A DNA stretch of 55,988 nt from Bryobacterales bacterium (GTDB taxonomy: Bacteria; Acidobacteriota; Terriglobia; Bryobacterales; Bryobacteraceae). Under the pieces are notes generated by a model. It was not told where the DNA came from. It was given only the letters and a program-made list of their open reading frames with translations, and did not search any database. A program made the position numbers and the translations under genes. Within the stretch, counting starts at the first letter, position 1. Each line of letters starts with the position of its first letter. This document shows positions 45,644 through 55,988 of this stretch, piece by piece. The stretch lies in the NCBI GenBank assembly GCA_947446025.1, contig CANFEY010000027.1:1-55988 (forward strand), given 5' to 3'.

Positions 45644-46963
45644 CTAACGCTTGCGCCCCAGCGTGTGCCGCTGCGGCTTCACGATCACCGGCGTCCCCTC
45701 AAACCCGAACCGCTCGCGCAGCCGGTTGATCAGGAACCGCTCGGCGGAAAAGTGCAGTTGATTGGTGCTGTCGGTGAACGCGATGAATGTCGGCGGACGA
45801 ATCGATGCCTGCGTAATGTACTTGAGTTTCGGTTCGTACTCCCACTTCAAAGACTCCATGAAGCGGTTCAGTTCGCCGGTGGTGACGCGCAGGCTCGCCG
45901 CTTCGTACGCCTTACGGACGCGTCCGAAAAGATCCTTCACACCTTCTCCGGTCTGCGCGGAGATGAATACGGTGTGGACGTATTCAAGGAACTTGAGGCG
46001 CTCTTTCACCTGCTCCATGAATTTGCGCTTGGCCGGCGTCAGGACCGTGTCCCATTTATTCACGCACAGGATCACGGCGCGGCCTTCTTCGTGCGCGTAG
46101 CCTGCGATGGTGGCGTCCAGTGCCAACACGCCTTCGGTGGCATCAATGACGATGATCGCCACATGCGACATCCGCAGGTGCCGCCGAGCCATGACTACGC
46201 TCAGCTTTTCCGCCATCTGCTTCGTTTTGCCCTTGCGGCGGATGCCGGCGGTGTCCACCAGCACGTAGTCGATGTTGTTGTAGCGGATCGTCTCGTCCAC
46301 CGCATCGCGGGTGGTCCCGGCCACCGGGGAAACAATCGCGCGTTCCATGCCGGTGAGCGCGTTCAGCAAGGTCGACTTGCCGACGTTGGGACGGCCGATG
46401 ATCGCCACCTTAATCTTGACGATCGGCGTGGCAGGCTCGGCTTCCTCCGGCTCGGGTGTCTTTTTTGGGAAGTCCCGAGTCACGAAATCCAGCAAGTCAG
46501 CCACACCCAAATGGTGCTCCGCAGAAATCGGGAACAAATGCTCAAACGCCAGTGAATGAAATTCGTGCGCCAGTTCGCCGCGCCGTTCGCTGTCGATCTT
46601 GTTGACCGCCAACACCACTGGCTTGCCCAGCTTGCGAAGCATCGCCGCCAGCTCGCGATCCGCGCCGGTGATCTCCGTGCGCCCGTCGATCACAAAGACG
46701 ATCGCAGCCGCTGTCTTTAACGCTACCCGGGCCTGTTTCAAGATCTGGCTCGGGATCATGTCCTCATCGTTGGTGATGATGCCGCCGGTGTCGACCAGCG
46801 TGAAGGGACGCCCGTGATGGAACGCTTCGCCGTAAATCCGGTCTCGGGTGATCCCCGGCTCATCGCCCACAATGGAGCGGCGGGCCTTCAGGATCGCGTT
46901 GAAAAGCGTCGACTTGCCGACGTTCGGACGGCCGACGATAACTACTGAGGGAAGTGATTGCAC
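45644..46963 (-). CDS. der: Ribosome-assembly GTPase Der (EngA)
   Basis: Encodes 439 residues with two tandem G domains, GRPNVGKSTLFNAI at residue 11 onward and GRPNVGKSTLLNAL near 190, each followed by its DTGG or DTAG and NKxD motifs (VNKIDSER, VNKWDTVL). A C-terminal KH-like domain ends with GTPVIVKPQ. It is needed for 50S assembly. It is divergent from typA. Confidence 0.96.
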   Translation of the reverse strand: MQSLPSVVIVGRPNVGKSTLFNAILKARRSIVGDEPGITRDRIYGEAFHHGRPFTLVDTGGIITNDEDMIPSQILKQARVALKTAAAIVFVIDGRTEITGADRELAAMLRKLGKPVVLAVNKIDSERRGELAHEFHSLAFEHLFPISAEHHLGVADLLDFVTRDFPKKTPEPEEAEPATPIVKIKVAIIGRPNVGKSTLLNALTGMERAIVSPVAGTTRDAVDETIRYNNIDYVLVDTAGIRRKGKTKQMAEKLSVVMARRHLRMSHVAIIVIDATEGVLALDATIAGYAHEEGRAVILCVNKWDTVLTPAKRKFMEQVKERLKFLEYVHTVFISAQTGEGVKDLFGRVRKAYEAASLRVTTGELNRFMESLKWEYEPKLKYITQASIRPPTFIAFTDSTNQLHFSAERFLINRLRERFGFEGTPVIVKPQRHTLGRKR

Positions 46964-47022
46964 GTACTACCATCATCGCTCATATACTTCTGTAACATAA
47001 ATGACGGACAATAGAAGCTTGC

Positions 47023-48819
47023 ATGTCTTTCAACCCCTCTGTCCGTAACATCGCCATCATCGCCCACGTCGATCATGGCAAGACCACGCTTGTAGACGCC
47101 ATGTTCCGCCAAAGCGGAATCTTCCGCGCCAATGAGCACGTAGAAGAACGCGCCATGGATTCCAATGATTTGGAACGTGAGCGCGGGATCACCATTCTGG
47201 CCAAAGCCACCGGTGTGCGCTTCGGCGAGACGAAGATCAACATTGTCGATACCCCGGGCCATAGCGATTTCGGCGGCGAAGTCGAGCGAGCGCTCAAGCT
47301 CGTCGATGGCGTGGTGCTGCTGGTGGATTCCAGCGAAGGCCCGCTGCCGCAGACCCGCTACGTCTTGATGAAGGCCCTCGAAGCCGGCCTGCCGCAGATC
47401 GTCGTGATCAACAAGATCGACCGCCCCGACGCGCGCATCCAGGAAGTTCTCAACGAAGTCTACGACCTGTTCATCGATCTGGACGCCCGCGAAGACCAGC
47501 TGAGTTTCCCGGTGATCTACACCAACGCCAAAATCGGTGTGGCGAAATTGCAACCGGAAGATGAAGCCACGGACTTACGGGTTTTATTCGAATCGATTGT
47601 GGCCAACATACCCGCGCCCAAGGGCGATCCCGAAGGCATCCTGCAATTGCAGGTCGGCAACTTGGATTACAGCGACTACCTGGGCCGCCTCGCCATCGGA
47701 CGCGTGTTCAACGGCACGCTGCGCCTCAACGACGAAGTCGCCATCGCCAAGCTCAACGGCACCTTCCAGAAGGCGCGCATCACCAAGATGTACTCCTTTG
47801 AAGGCCTGAAGCAGGTGGACGAAACCATCGGCCGGCCGGGCGATATCCTCTCCATCGCGGGCCTGGAGGGCATCACCATCGGGGAAACGCTTACCAACGT
47901 CGAAACCCCCATGCCGATGCCGCCCATCCAAATCGATGAGCCCACCATCGCCATGACGTTCATGATCAACAACTCGCCGTTCGCGGGCAGGGAAGGGACG
48001 TACGTCACTTCGCGCAATCTGCGCGACCGCTTGGACAAAGAACTGCTCACCAACGTTTCCATCAAAGTGGAAGAGTTCGGCGGACCGGATGCATTCAAGG
48101 TCATGGGCCGCGGCGAGCTGCAACTGGCGATCTTGATTGAGATGATGCGCCGCGAAGGCTACGAACTCGGCGTCGGCAAGCCGGAAATCCTCACCAAGCA
48201 GATCGACGGCAAGACGAATGAGCCGCTCGAAATGTTGACCGTCGATTGCCCGGAAAACTTCGTCGGCGTGGTCATTGAGAAGATGGGCATGCGCAAGGGC
48301 AAGATGGAAAAGATGGTGAACCACGGCTCGGGCCGCGTGCGCCTGGAATTCCTGGTGCCCTCACGCGGCCTCATCGGCCTGCGTAACGAAATGCTGACCG
48401 ATACCAAGGGCACGGCGATCATGAACTCGCTGTTCCACGGCTACATCGAATGGCAGGGCGATATCCCGATGCGCCCCACCGGTTCACTCATCTCTGACCG
48501 CGCAGGCAAGTCTACCGGCTACGCCCTCTTCAACCTGCAAGAGCGCGGCGACATGTTCATCAGCTCCGGCGTGGACGTCTATGAAGGCATGATCGTGGGC
48601 GAAAACGCGCGCGATTCCGACCTCGACGTCAACATCGTCAAAGAGAAAAAGATGTCCAACATGCGCTCCTCCGGCGCCGATGAGGCGATCCGCCTGGTCC
48701 CGCCGCGTTTGCTCAATCTGGAGCAGGCTCTCGAGTTCATCCGCGAGGACGAACTGGTGGAAGTTACCCCCAAATCCATCCGATTACGCAAAAAGGTCCT
48801 CAAGCAAAACCAACGCTAG
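47023..48819 (+). CDS. typA: GTP-binding protein TypA/BipA
   Basis: Encodes 598 residues. G motifs are [45 protein letters not shown] and [12 protein letters not shown]-like domains and the specific C-terminal domain ([20 protein letters not shown] cut as [24 protein letters not shown]) complete it. It assists 50S assembly and growth under stress. Confidence 0.97.
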   Translation: MSFNPSVRNIAIIAHVDHGKTTLVDAMFRQSGIFRANEHVEERAMDSNDLERERGITILAKATGVRFGETKINIVDTPGHSDFGGEVERALKLVDGVVLLVDSSEGPLPQTRYVLMKALEAGLPQIVVINKIDRPDARIQEVLNEVYDLFIDLDAREDQLSFPVIYTNAKIGVAKLQPEDEATDLRVLFESIVANIPAPKGDPEGILQLQVGNLDYSDYLGRLAIGRVFNGTLRLNDEVAIAKLNGTFQKARITKMYSFEGLKQVDETIGRPGDILSIAGLEGITIGETLTNVETPMPMPPIQIDEPTIAMTFMINNSPFAGREGTYVTSRNLRDRLDKELLTNVSIKVEEFGGPDAFKVMGRGELQLAILIEMMRREGYELGVGKPEILTKQIDGKTNEPLEMLTVDCPENFVGVVIEKMGMRKGKMEKMVNHGSGRVRLEFLVPSRGLIGLRNEMLTDTKGTAIMNSLFHGYIEWQGDIPMRPTGSLISDRAGKSTGYALFNLQERGDMFISSGVDVYEGMIVGENARDSDLDVNIVKEKKMSNMRSSGADEAIRLVPPRLLNLEQALEFIREDELVEVTPKSIRLRKKVLKQNQR

Positions 48820-48932
48820 GTCTTTTTGTTTGATCTATAATTACCTTAGATTCAGTAGGATGGGGTGCTTTTTGGGGTTTTCTCCATTTTGCATTCCACC
48901 CTCCACCGTGCGATACTTTATGCACTACGCCC

Positions 48933-50279
48933 ATGTCTTTGGTGTCCGAGGCAGTTGCCCGCTACCACAAACTGATTGAGAGCGAGCCGTACATAGATCT
49001 CGCCTGGGCCCACGCTCTGCAAGAGCGCATCCAGGCCGAGAATTTTGTTGGCCGCCCCGTCTCGCCCGTACTGCGTCCGCACTTGGTTACCAAGCGCGAT
49101 TACGCCGCTCTGGTGAAAGCGACGGAGACGATCCTTTCTGCCATGGCGCGGATGGAGAAGCTGGTTCTCACCACGCCGGCGCTGGTGGCCCGCATGCAGT
49201 TGCTGCCGGCCGAGCGCATGCTCGCTTCAGTGGACCCGCGCTACTCCATCAGCATCAGCTCCTTGCTCGATACCGCGATGACCGAAAAGTCGCTCTACTT
49301 TACCGGCTACAGCTCCGACATCCCGGGCGGGGTGCTGCATGGCGACGCGCTGGGCGATCTCTACTTCGATGCCCCGCCGGTGAAGGAATTCCGCAAGAAG
49401 TACAAACTGAAAAAGCTGGGCGGCAGCAAGCCGTTGCTCAGCGCGATTCTCAAGGCTTATAAAGAAACCAAGGGCAAGCAGAAGCGCCCGAACATCGCCA
49501 TCGTGGAAGGCCGGCTGCCGTTCCAGACCGGAGCCAGCGATCATGCCCGCCTGGCCGCCTACTTTACCCACGAAGGCTGCAACACCCGGATACTTTCGCC
49601 CGAACAGCTGGAATACCGCAACGACGTGCTGCGCAGCGGCGACTTCACCATCGACATCGTTCTGCGCCGCGTCAAGCTGCAGGACTTCCTGGTCAAGTAC
49701 GATCTGAACCATCCGTTGATCCGCGCCTACAAAGACGGGGCGATCTGCATGGTCAACAATTTCCGGGCCGACATGCGCGCCAAGCGGACCATGTTTGACC
49801 TGCTCACGGACACCAAGCTAACCGCCAAGTTCCCGGCGGCGGAGCGCGCGGCACTGAAAGAACACCTGCCGTGGACGCGTTTCGTGCAGCCCGGCAAAAC
49901 TACCCACAAGACGCACACTGTGGACCTGATCGAGTTCGTCACCAAGCATAAGAACAAGCTGGTGCTGCGCCCGAATGACGAGACCTCGGAAATCCATCCC
50001 ATCTACGGCGCGCAGGTGGATGACGCGGCTTGGGAAAAAGCCCTGCGCCAAGCCATGCGGACTCCGTTTGTGGTGCAGGAAGTGGTCGGTCACGCCCATG
50101 CCGTCTTCCCGTTGATGCAATACGGCAGCCTGATGATGAAGGACATGGTCACCCACGTCTACCCGCATGCGTTCGGCGACGAAGTACACGGCGCGTCCTG
50201 CTGGTTGGGCGTCGCGGGATCGAACGGATTTTCCACGCTCACCGGGCTTGCGCCCACTTTCCTGCTCGAAGGCAAGTAG
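48933..50279 (+). CDS. ATP-grasp-like (glutathionylspermidine synthase-type) protein, role unknown
   Basis: Encodes 448 residues. I see no textbook motif, but the order of segments (LRPHLVTKRDYAALVKATE, RPNIAIVEGRLPFQTGASDH, NNFRADMRAKRTMFDLLTD, NKLVLRPNDETSE, VVQEVV) resembles circularly permuted ATP-grasp proteins related to glutathionylspermidine synthase. The LVLRPNDET and FVVQEVV parts would be the ATP-binding strands. A perfect TATAAT lies at 48836-48841 without a clear -35. It stands alone between typA and a convergent gene. Confidence 0.55.
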   Translation: MSLVSEAVARYHKLIESEPYIDLAWAHALQERIQAENFVGRPVSPVLRPHLVTKRDYAALVKATETILSAMARMEKLVLTTPALVARMQLLPAERMLASVDPRYSISISSLLDTAMTEKSLYFTGYSSDIPGGVLHGDALGDLYFDAPPVKEFRKKYKLKKLGGSKPLLSAILKAYKETKGKQKRPNIAIVEGRLPFQTGASDHARLAAYFTHEGCNTRILSPEQLEYRNDVLRSGDFTIDIVLRRVKLQDFLVKYDLNHPLIRAYKDGAICMVNNFRADMRAKRTMFDLLTDTKLTAKFPAAERAALKEHLPWTRFVQPGKTTHKTHTVDLIEFVTKHKNKLVLRPNDETSEIHPIYGAQVDDAAWEKALRQAMRTPFVVQEVVGHAHAVFPLMQYGSLMMKDMVTHVYPHAFGDEVHGASCWLGVAGSNGFSTLTGLAPTFLLEGK

Positions 50280-50285
50280 GCGATC

Positions 50286-50303
50286 ACTCCCTTACGGTTG
50301 CGG
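50286..50303. repeat. Divergent copy of the dispersed loop element
   Basis: On the minus strand CCGCAACCGTAAGGGAGT matches the core of the 42-bp repeat with one change in the loop and a broken right arm. It supplies the last codons (Pro-Gln-Pro) and the TAA stop of the Wzt-like gene, within a convergent gene junction. Confidence 0.5.
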
Positions 50304-51233
50304 CTCTATCACAGCCACCTTGGCCCGCAAATTCGCCACACCCGCCGTGTAGCGCTCGTCGGTCACGGTCACCGCCACCGCGTCATCCAGCCAGTCGTGG
50401 GCGGTGCCGTCAGGGTCGTGCGCAGCCATGGTCAACGTGTAGGCGTGGGGGCACAAGTCGCACAGGAATGAAAACTCCACGGTGATGGTGTCGCCGGCTT
50501 TGCGCGGACCCAGATCCACACGCTCCAGCTCCGTATTGGTGCCGTACACCTCGAAGCCGATTTGCGTGCGGATCATCAGGCCCAGCACCGGTTCCTTCAC
50601 CGCCTCATGGAAGCGCACCGTGGCACGGACCACCACCATTTCGCCGCTCTTCCACACGATCGTCGGCTGGCCGTTGGCGCCCACCGTCTCTATCGCAAGG
50701 ATCTCCGCCATGCCATCCCCGCGCCGGAAAGACGGGGCCAACCGCGGCGGAATGGTCTCTCCCCACGCGCGCACCGTATCCGCGACATGCCGCCGGTAGG
50801 CCGCCAGCGTCGCCTTCGGATCGCCCTTGGCCGCTAGCTGTCCGGCGTTCAGCCACCACACCTCGTCGCACAGTTGCTCCAGCAGCGGGTTCTCGTGCGA
50901 GGAAAGCAGGATGGTAGACCCCGAGCGCCGTAGCCTGTCCAGCCCCGTGAGCGTGCGTGCGCGGACCACCGCATCCTGGGTTGCCAACGCCTGATCCAAT
51001 GCGATCACAGCCGCGGGAGCCAGATTCAGCGCATCGCCGAGCCCAACGAACCTGCGTTCCGCTGCGGCGCGAATTTCACCGCCGGTGGGCGCGAGCACTC
51101 CCGCTGCCGCCTGCAGCAGCTCGGTCACGCCCGACCCTTTCTCTCCCACCACGCCGATGATGGCTCCCGAAGGAGCTGAGGCCGTCAGGCCGTCTAGAGG
51201 GGGCAACAGCACGCCGCGAAATTCGATGGACAT
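50292..51233 (-). CDS. Wzt-like ABC protein with degenerate ATPase site
   Basis: Encodes 313 residues. The N-terminal half follows an ABC ATPase, but Walker A reads GEKGSGVT (Val in place of the essential Lys), the Walker B region reads VIALDQ (Gln in place of Glu), and no LSGGQ signature is found; the H-loop SSHE remains. The C-terminal half (about 175-300) is a Wzt-C-type beta-sandwich (VRATVRFHEAV, GLMIRTQIGFEVYGTN, VEFSFLCDLCPHAYTL), which in O-antigen exporters binds the glycan end. So it may be a glycan-binding, non-hydrolysing relative. It follows the beta-helix lipoprotein gene at 17 bp. Confidence 0.75.
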   Translation of the reverse strand: MSIEFRGVLLPPLDGLTASAPSGAIIGVVGEKGSGVTELLQAAAGVLAPTGGEIRAAAERRFVGLGDALNLAPAAVIALDQALATQDAVVRARTLTGLDRLRRSGSTILLSSHENPLLEQLCDEVWWLNAGQLAAKGDPKATLAAYRRHVADTVRAWGETIPPRLAPSFRRGDGMAEILAIETVGANGQPTIVWKSGEMVVVRATVRFHEAVKEPVLGLMIRTQIGFEVYGTNTELERVDLGPRKAGDTITVEFSFLCDLCPHAYTLTMAAHDPDGTAHDWLDDAVAVTVTDERYTAGVANLRAKVAVIEPQP

Positions 51234-51250
51234 GAATCCTTCAGGATACG

Positions 51251-52621
51251 CTACTTGCCGGTGTCCTGACAGGCGTTCATCTCCACCGCGGCGGCTCCCG
51301 CAGACACGCCGGGCCCGAACACAACGCAGCGCGCGCCCATTTTGTGTCCGCTGATCGTGTTGTTGCGGATGACGTTCCCCTTGGCCTCTTCCAGCCGGGC
51401 CACGCCGCGCCCCACATAGATTCCGGCTTCCAGGATGCGCGGCTCATCGGCCTTGTAGACACAGCTTGGCGAACTCTCGTTGCAGCCCGCCAGGTTGAGG
51501 TTCACAAAGCGATTGTTCGTGATGTGGTTGTTCGACCCCATCAGGAACAAGCCTCCGTATTTGGCCCCGTCGATCAGATTGCCGCTCAACTCAATGTTGC
51601 TGGAATGCGTGTTCGGATTACTGTTGTTCATCACGATGCCGAAGTGTCCGTGGGGATAATCCGCCGCGTCCATTCGGTTGATGCAGGTATTTTCCAGCAC
51701 CACGCCATCGTGGAAGCCGTCCAGGTCAATGCACTTGCCGTTGATTTCGTCGAAGCGGTTGCGCGTGTACTGGGATCCTTCCACGTCACCGGCCGTGTCG
51801 ATGACTACAGGCGTGCCGCCGTTTTCCACGTCCACGATCTCCACCGGAAAGCCGATCTCGCGGCCCGTGTTGCCTTCTACACGGACGCGTTTGGCATGCC
51901 CCACCTGGATCGCGTCCCGTCCGATCTGCTCGAACGTATTTTCAAAGAAAGCGCCGTCCAGCAACTGCGGTGAGGAGAGCAGGGAATGCGTCCACAACCC
52001 GTTCCCGCGGATATTCTTGAAGGACGATTTCTGCACCTCGAAATCCGCTGTGCCTTCTTCCAGCAGGATGCCTCCGGTCAAATTGTTCCGCCCCTTGGCG
52101 TTCAGCGAGCCGGAATTTTCCACCCTCACCTCACGGATGCGCACCGCCGTTGACCGGCTCACCAACACCGGAAAATTGACCACATTCTGGAACGTCACCC
52201 GCTCAATTCGCAGACCCTCAACCTGGTCGGCCAAAATCCCGTTGTTCGGATACCACACGCGGAAGGCGTTCTCCGGCTGGGCCATTTCGAGCGGCTTGGC
52301 CAGCGCTGCGCGATTGCCGTCGATAGTGAAGTCGGCAAACACGATGTTCTTGGACTTCTCTACAATGAACAGCGCGGACCCTTTGAAATCCTTGGAGGCA
52401 ACCACCCTGGAATTGCCTTCGCCACGAATCTCCATCTCCATCGCGCCGGAGGGTAGACGAATCGGCTCGGAAATGACCAGATCTCCCGACGGCAGCCGGA
52501 CTATGCCCATGCTTTGCTTGGACAGCAATTCGCGAAACTCCGCTTCGCCCGAAAGCGGCCGCTCACAGCCCGCCAGCATAGCGGCCGCAAGGACCGCGCA
52601 GGCTACATTCGGTTGACCCAT
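51251..52621 (-). CDS. Right-handed beta-helix lipoprotein
   Basis: Encodes 456 residues from ATG 52621, 19 bp inside the end of the S9 peptidase gene. The lipobox LAAAMLAGC marks an outer-membrane or periplasmic lipoprotein. The body has repeated beta-helix rungs (ENAFRVWYPNNGILAD, NHITNNRFVNLNLAG, GNVIRNNTISGHKMG) as in pectate-lyase-fold or NosD-like proteins. It may bind or cleave a polysaccharide. The longer upstream frame has no signal and is rejected. Confidence 0.8.
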   Translation of the reverse strand: MGQPNVACAVLAAAMLAGCERPLSGEAEFRELLSKQSMGIVRLPSGDLVISEPIRLPSGAMEMEIRGEGNSRVVASKDFKGSALFIVEKSKNIVFADFTIDGNRAALAKPLEMAQPENAFRVWYPNNGILADQVEGLRIERVTFQNVVNFPVLVSRSTAVRIREVRVENSGSLNAKGRNNLTGGILLEEGTADFEVQKSSFKNIRGNGLWTHSLLSSPQLLDGAFFENTFEQIGRDAIQVGHAKRVRVEGNTGREIGFPVEIVDVENGGTPVVIDTAGDVEGSQYTRNRFDEINGKCIDLDGFHDGVVLENTCINRMDAADYPHGHFGIVMNNSNPNTHSSNIELSGNLIDGAKYGGLFLMGSNNHITNNRFVNLNLAGCNESSPSCVYKADEPRILEAGIYVGRGVARLEEAKGNVIRNNTISGHKMGARCVVFGPGVSAGAAAVEMNACQDTGK

Positions 52622-54654
52622 TGGTCCATCCAGCCCAGAAATTGGGCGTACCATAGCGCTGTATTTTGCGGCTTCTGAATCCAATGCCCCTCGTCCGGGA
52701 ACAGCAGCAGCCGCGAGGCAACTTTCTGCGACTGCAGAGCCGTGAACAACTGCAAGCCTTGTCCCATGGGGACCCGGTAGTCCTGCTCGCCGTGGATCAC
52801 CAGCGTCGGCGTGTGGAAATCCTTTACGAACTTGCTGGGCGACCACTGGTCATATAGTGCCGGACTGTCCCAGGGCATGCCCTTGAACTCCGCTTTCACG
52901 AACCACAATTCTTCGGTTTCTCCCGCCATACTGCGCAGGTCGAAGACTCCCGCATGGGATACCAGTGCCTTGAAGCGGTTGGTATGCCCCAGCAGCCAGT
53001 TCACCATGTAGCCCCCGTAGGACCCACCTGCCGCCACCATGCGGTCACGGTCCACGTAGGGCAGGGCACTGACCTGATCGGTAACCGCCATCAAGTCCGA
53101 ATACGCCTTGCCGCCCCAATCAGCGCTGATCTCGTCAATAAACTTCTGCCCGTACCCGGTCGATCCGCGCGGATTCGGCATCACCACCACATAGCCCGCC
53201 GCCGCGAAAACCTGCGGATTCCAGCGGTAGCTCCAAGCTTCGCCCCAGGAACCCTGCGGCCCCCCGTGAATCAGCACCATCACCGGATAGCGGCGTGTCT
53301 CGCTAAACCCAGGCGGCTTCACGATGAACGATTGGATGCGTGTGCGGTCAAGGCCCTCCGTCCACAGCTCTTCAAGCGCGGTGAGCCGTGCGCCTGCAAG
53401 TATCGAGTCATTGAGGTGCGTAAGCGCGACGCTGGCCCCGCCCGTCGAGTTGGCGCGGTAAATCTCCGTCGGCGAAGACCCGCTCGCTTCAGAGTAAATG
53501 ATCGTCTTCCCATCGCCGCTAAACTGCACGTCATCCACCGTCGATGCACCCGTAATCACGTTGCGCACCCCGCCGCCGGTCACCGGCACCACTTGCACCC
53601 CTGTGCGTCCCCGGTCTTCCGAAGTAAAGAAAATCCGTGTTGAGTCCGGGGACCACGTAAAGCTCCCCACCCACCTGTCCACGCCCTCGGTAAGGCTCTG
53701 GGACCGCCCTGTGGCGCGATCCAGCACCATCAGCCGCCAGCGGTCGCTTTCCAGCCCCGCGCGCACCTGGGACCGGAACGCCAGCCGCAGTCCATCCGGT
53801 GAATACGCAGGCGATGCATCCGCCCCAGCCCCGCTGGTGATCTTCACAATCTCGCCGCCAGCCACCGGAACTGTGTAGATGTCCGAGTTGGTGCTGGATG
53901 CCGCGTCCGCGTCCACATTCATCGTGAAGGCGACCTCCATCGAGTCTGGCGAGATCGCGTAATCATCCGGTCCGCCCAGCGAAAACGGCGGCACGTCATA
54001 CTGGCCAGCCGTCAACTGCTTCAATTCCGAGCCATCGGTCTTCACCACCATCAGGTGCTGCCGCCGTGGACTACGCCACTCATTCCAGTGCCGGTAGAGC
54101 AGGGAAGTGTAGAGGCGGGCCTTAACCTTGTTTTTCTCTTCCTGCTCAATCTTGCCCGCGTTGCACACGTCGTCGGAACCACACTCAGGGTAGACGCTCG
54201 ATAGGAACACGACGCGCTGCCCATCCGGGGTCAGCAGGAGGCCGCTGGCCTCGGTCGAAAGCCTGGTCAGTTGCGTGGCCATTGAGCCGTCCGCGAACAT
54301 GGACCAGATCTGCGACGAGCCGCTACGGTCGGAAACGAAATAGATGCGCTTGGAATCCGGTGACCAGCGCGGTCGCCCGTTCGCCTTGCCATCGCGCGTG
54401 AGTTGCCGCGGAGTGCCTCCCGCTGTGGGTACAACGTAGATCTGCGTCGGCTTGGTATTGTTCGCCACATCCACGGTTTGTACTGTGAAGGCTACCAGAA
54501 GCCCGTCGGGCGATAGTACTGGTTCGCTGATTCGCGAGAGCTTCAGCATCGTCTCCACGCCGAACGGTTGCCGCGCAGCGGACGGCAATGCCTGCGCCCA
54601 AGTCCATTGGGCCGCAGGGACCATGAGTAGTAGGGTGATCAGCTTACTCGGCAT
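52603..54654 (-). CDS. S9 family prolyl-oligopeptidase-type peptidase
   Basis: Encodes 683 residues with a signal peptide (LITLLLMVPAAQWTWA), an N-terminal beta-propeller with PD40-like repeats (SPDGLLVAFTVQ, SPDSKRIYFVSD) and a C-terminal alpha/beta hydrolase domain. The triad is visible: Ser545 in GGSYGGYM, Asp625 in HGEQDYRV, His657 in DEGHW. It cleaves short peptides in the periplasm. It heads a minus-strand group with the lipoprotein and Wzt-like genes. Confidence 0.95.
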   Translation of the reverse strand: MPSKLITLLLMVPAAQWTWAQALPSAARQPFGVETMLKLSRISEPVLSPDGLLVAFTVQTVDVANNTKPTQIYVVPTAGGTPRQLTRDGKANGRPRWSPDSKRIYFVSDRSGSSQIWSMFADGSMATQLTRLSTEASGLLLTPDGQRVVFLSSVYPECGSDDVCNAGKIEQEEKNKVKARLYTSLLYRHWNEWRSPRRQHLMVVKTDGSELKQLTAGQYDVPPFSLGGPDDYAISPDSMEVAFTMNVDADAASSTNSDIYTVPVAGGEIVKITSGAGADASPAYSPDGLRLAFRSQVRAGLESDRWRLMVLDRATGRSQSLTEGVDRWVGSFTWSPDSTRIFFTSEDRGRTGVQVVPVTGGGVRNVITGASTVDDVQFSGDGKTIIYSEASGSSPTEIYRANSTGGASVALTHLNDSILAGARLTALEELWTEGLDRTRIQSFIVKPPGFSETRRYPVMVLIHGGPQGSWGEAWSYRWNPQVFAAAGYVVVMPNPRGSTGYGQKFIDEISADWGGKAYSDLMAVTDQVSALPYVDRDRMVAAGGSYGGYMVNWLLGHTNRFKALVSHAGVFDLRSMAGETEELWFVKAEFKGMPWDSPALYDQWSPSKFVKDFHTPTLVIHGEQDYRVPMGQGLQLFTALQSQKVASRLLLFPDEGHWIQKPQNTALWYAQFLGWMDQWVNRM

Positions 54655-54759
54655 CAGTCACTATTCTATCGGCATTGGCCTCCGCTAAGTACAGGATGCA
54701 TCCCAGGCATTGCCGTTTCCAGTACCACGACGCCCCACCCGTCCCCCCTCGTCCCTCCG

Positions 54760-54801
54760 CCCCCCAGCACTGAACCGCGACCGTAAGGGAGCGGACAGAC
54801 G
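54760..54801. repeat. Dispersed repeat copy in intergenic DNA
   Basis: This 42-bp copy matches 21994-22035 with two differences and contains CCGC-GACCGTAAGGGA-GCGG. On the minus strand it translates as PLPYGRGSV. It lies in the 210-bp gap between the divergent S9 peptidase and regulator genes. The rest of the gap is C-rich, and I see nothing else there. Confidence 0.88.
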
Positions 54802-54864
54802 ATCAGGAGCCCACACACAAAACTCCTATGCCCCCCCACCCGTTCTGGCACAATAGGAGTGCCC

Positions 54865-55846
<982 letters not shown>

Positions 55847-55848
<2 letters not shown>

Positions 55849-55988
55849 TGTCCGGCTATAAGTCGAACAGATTCAGCTGGTTGAAAAATGGGTCTGATTT
55901 TTCTCCGGTATGTTGTAGCTGAAGGGCCTGTAGAATGGGCGTCCGCTCGAAAATGGTGACGCTGACAACCTGTAGGATTTGGTAGAGG
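55847..55988. mobile_element. Left end of an insertion sequence, continues past the window
   Basis: Sequence beyond about 55845 no longer fits the regulator and instead encodes a transposase C-terminus on the minus strand. The terminus appears to begin near TAGTGTCCGGCTATAAG. The other end and any target-site duplication are outside the window. Confidence 0.75.
55856..55987 (-). CDS. IS4-like transposase, C-terminal fragment only
   Basis: Forty-three codons ending at TAG 55856-55858 read LYQILQVVSVTIFERTPIL ... FFNQLNLFDL. The combination of LxxILxVxxFExTPI and a final NQLxLFD is the usual end of IS4-superfamily transposases. The rest of the gene lies right of the window. Confidence 0.75.
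   Translation of the reverse strand, partial: LYQILQVVSVTIFERTPILQALQLQHTGEKSDPFFNQLNLFDL

Overview
The window looks like a chromosomal segment of an Acidobacteriota member of the Solibacter/Bryobacter type. This is inferred from high GC content, two large Ser/Thr kinases fused to PD40/TolB-like propellers, a decayed TIGR03435-type secreted protein, repeated small secreted proteins, and a dispersed repeat whose translation gives the PLPYGRGSV-like string known from acidobacterial annotations. I could run no database search, so the taxonomy is an inference.

Layout. Bases 1-1600 hold the 3' part of a diversity-generating retroelement (DGR): a GC-rich hairpin at the left edge, an avd-like gene, a DGR-type reverse transcriptase, and an adenine-rich template repeat that overlaps the 3' end of the RT gene. 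The target gene with its variable repeat is not in the window and should lie just left of base 1. Bases 2746-9057 (minus strand) are pyrB-pyrC followed by a form II CO-dehydrogenase-like molybdenum hydroxylase (coxS-L-M-G). Bases 9224-12581 (plus) carry a hydrolase with an in-frame TGA, a secreted protein and hom. A hairpin terminator separates hom from the minus-strand run aroC-def-fmt-argJ. Bases 16.5-21 kb hold accessory secreted genes: a Flp-type pilin, a phage-fibre-like protein, a cytochrome c and malonyl-CoA decarboxylase. Bases 21-29.6 kb hold two PD40 kinases (the second frameshifted), a broken toxin-antitoxin pair, nuoI, a broken transporter, a lytic transglycosylase and gcvH. Bases 29.9-32.4 kb are rpsO-pnp, followed by two SH3-like paralogues, the first carrying a stop codon.

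Bases 33.7-39.1 kb (minus) form a long run ruvA-lexA-scpA-scpB-rluB-prx-thiE; the rluB gene ends in a 36-bp coding minisatellite. Bases 39.2-44.1 kb (plus) are rsmE, a MacB-like ABC permease and ATPase, and an SGNH/MBOAT pair that probably acylates an exported glycan. Then come a TIGR03435 pseudogene, a TonB-like protein, der, typA and an ATP-grasp-like protein of unknown role. A minus-strand run follows: S9 peptidase, beta-helix lipoprotein, and a Wzt-like protein with a degenerate ATPase site. The right edge is an NtrC-type regulator cut by an insertion sequence whose transposase C-terminus is visible.

Two themes cross the window. Accessory genes are repeatedly broken (six in-frame stops in five genes, one frameshift, one IS insertion, one gene remnant) while every housekeeping gene reads intact. 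A hairpin family with a conserved 12-base loop appears as a terminator, at a gene end, in an intergenic gap and in frame inside a kinase gene. No tRNA, rRNA or CRISPR array was seen.
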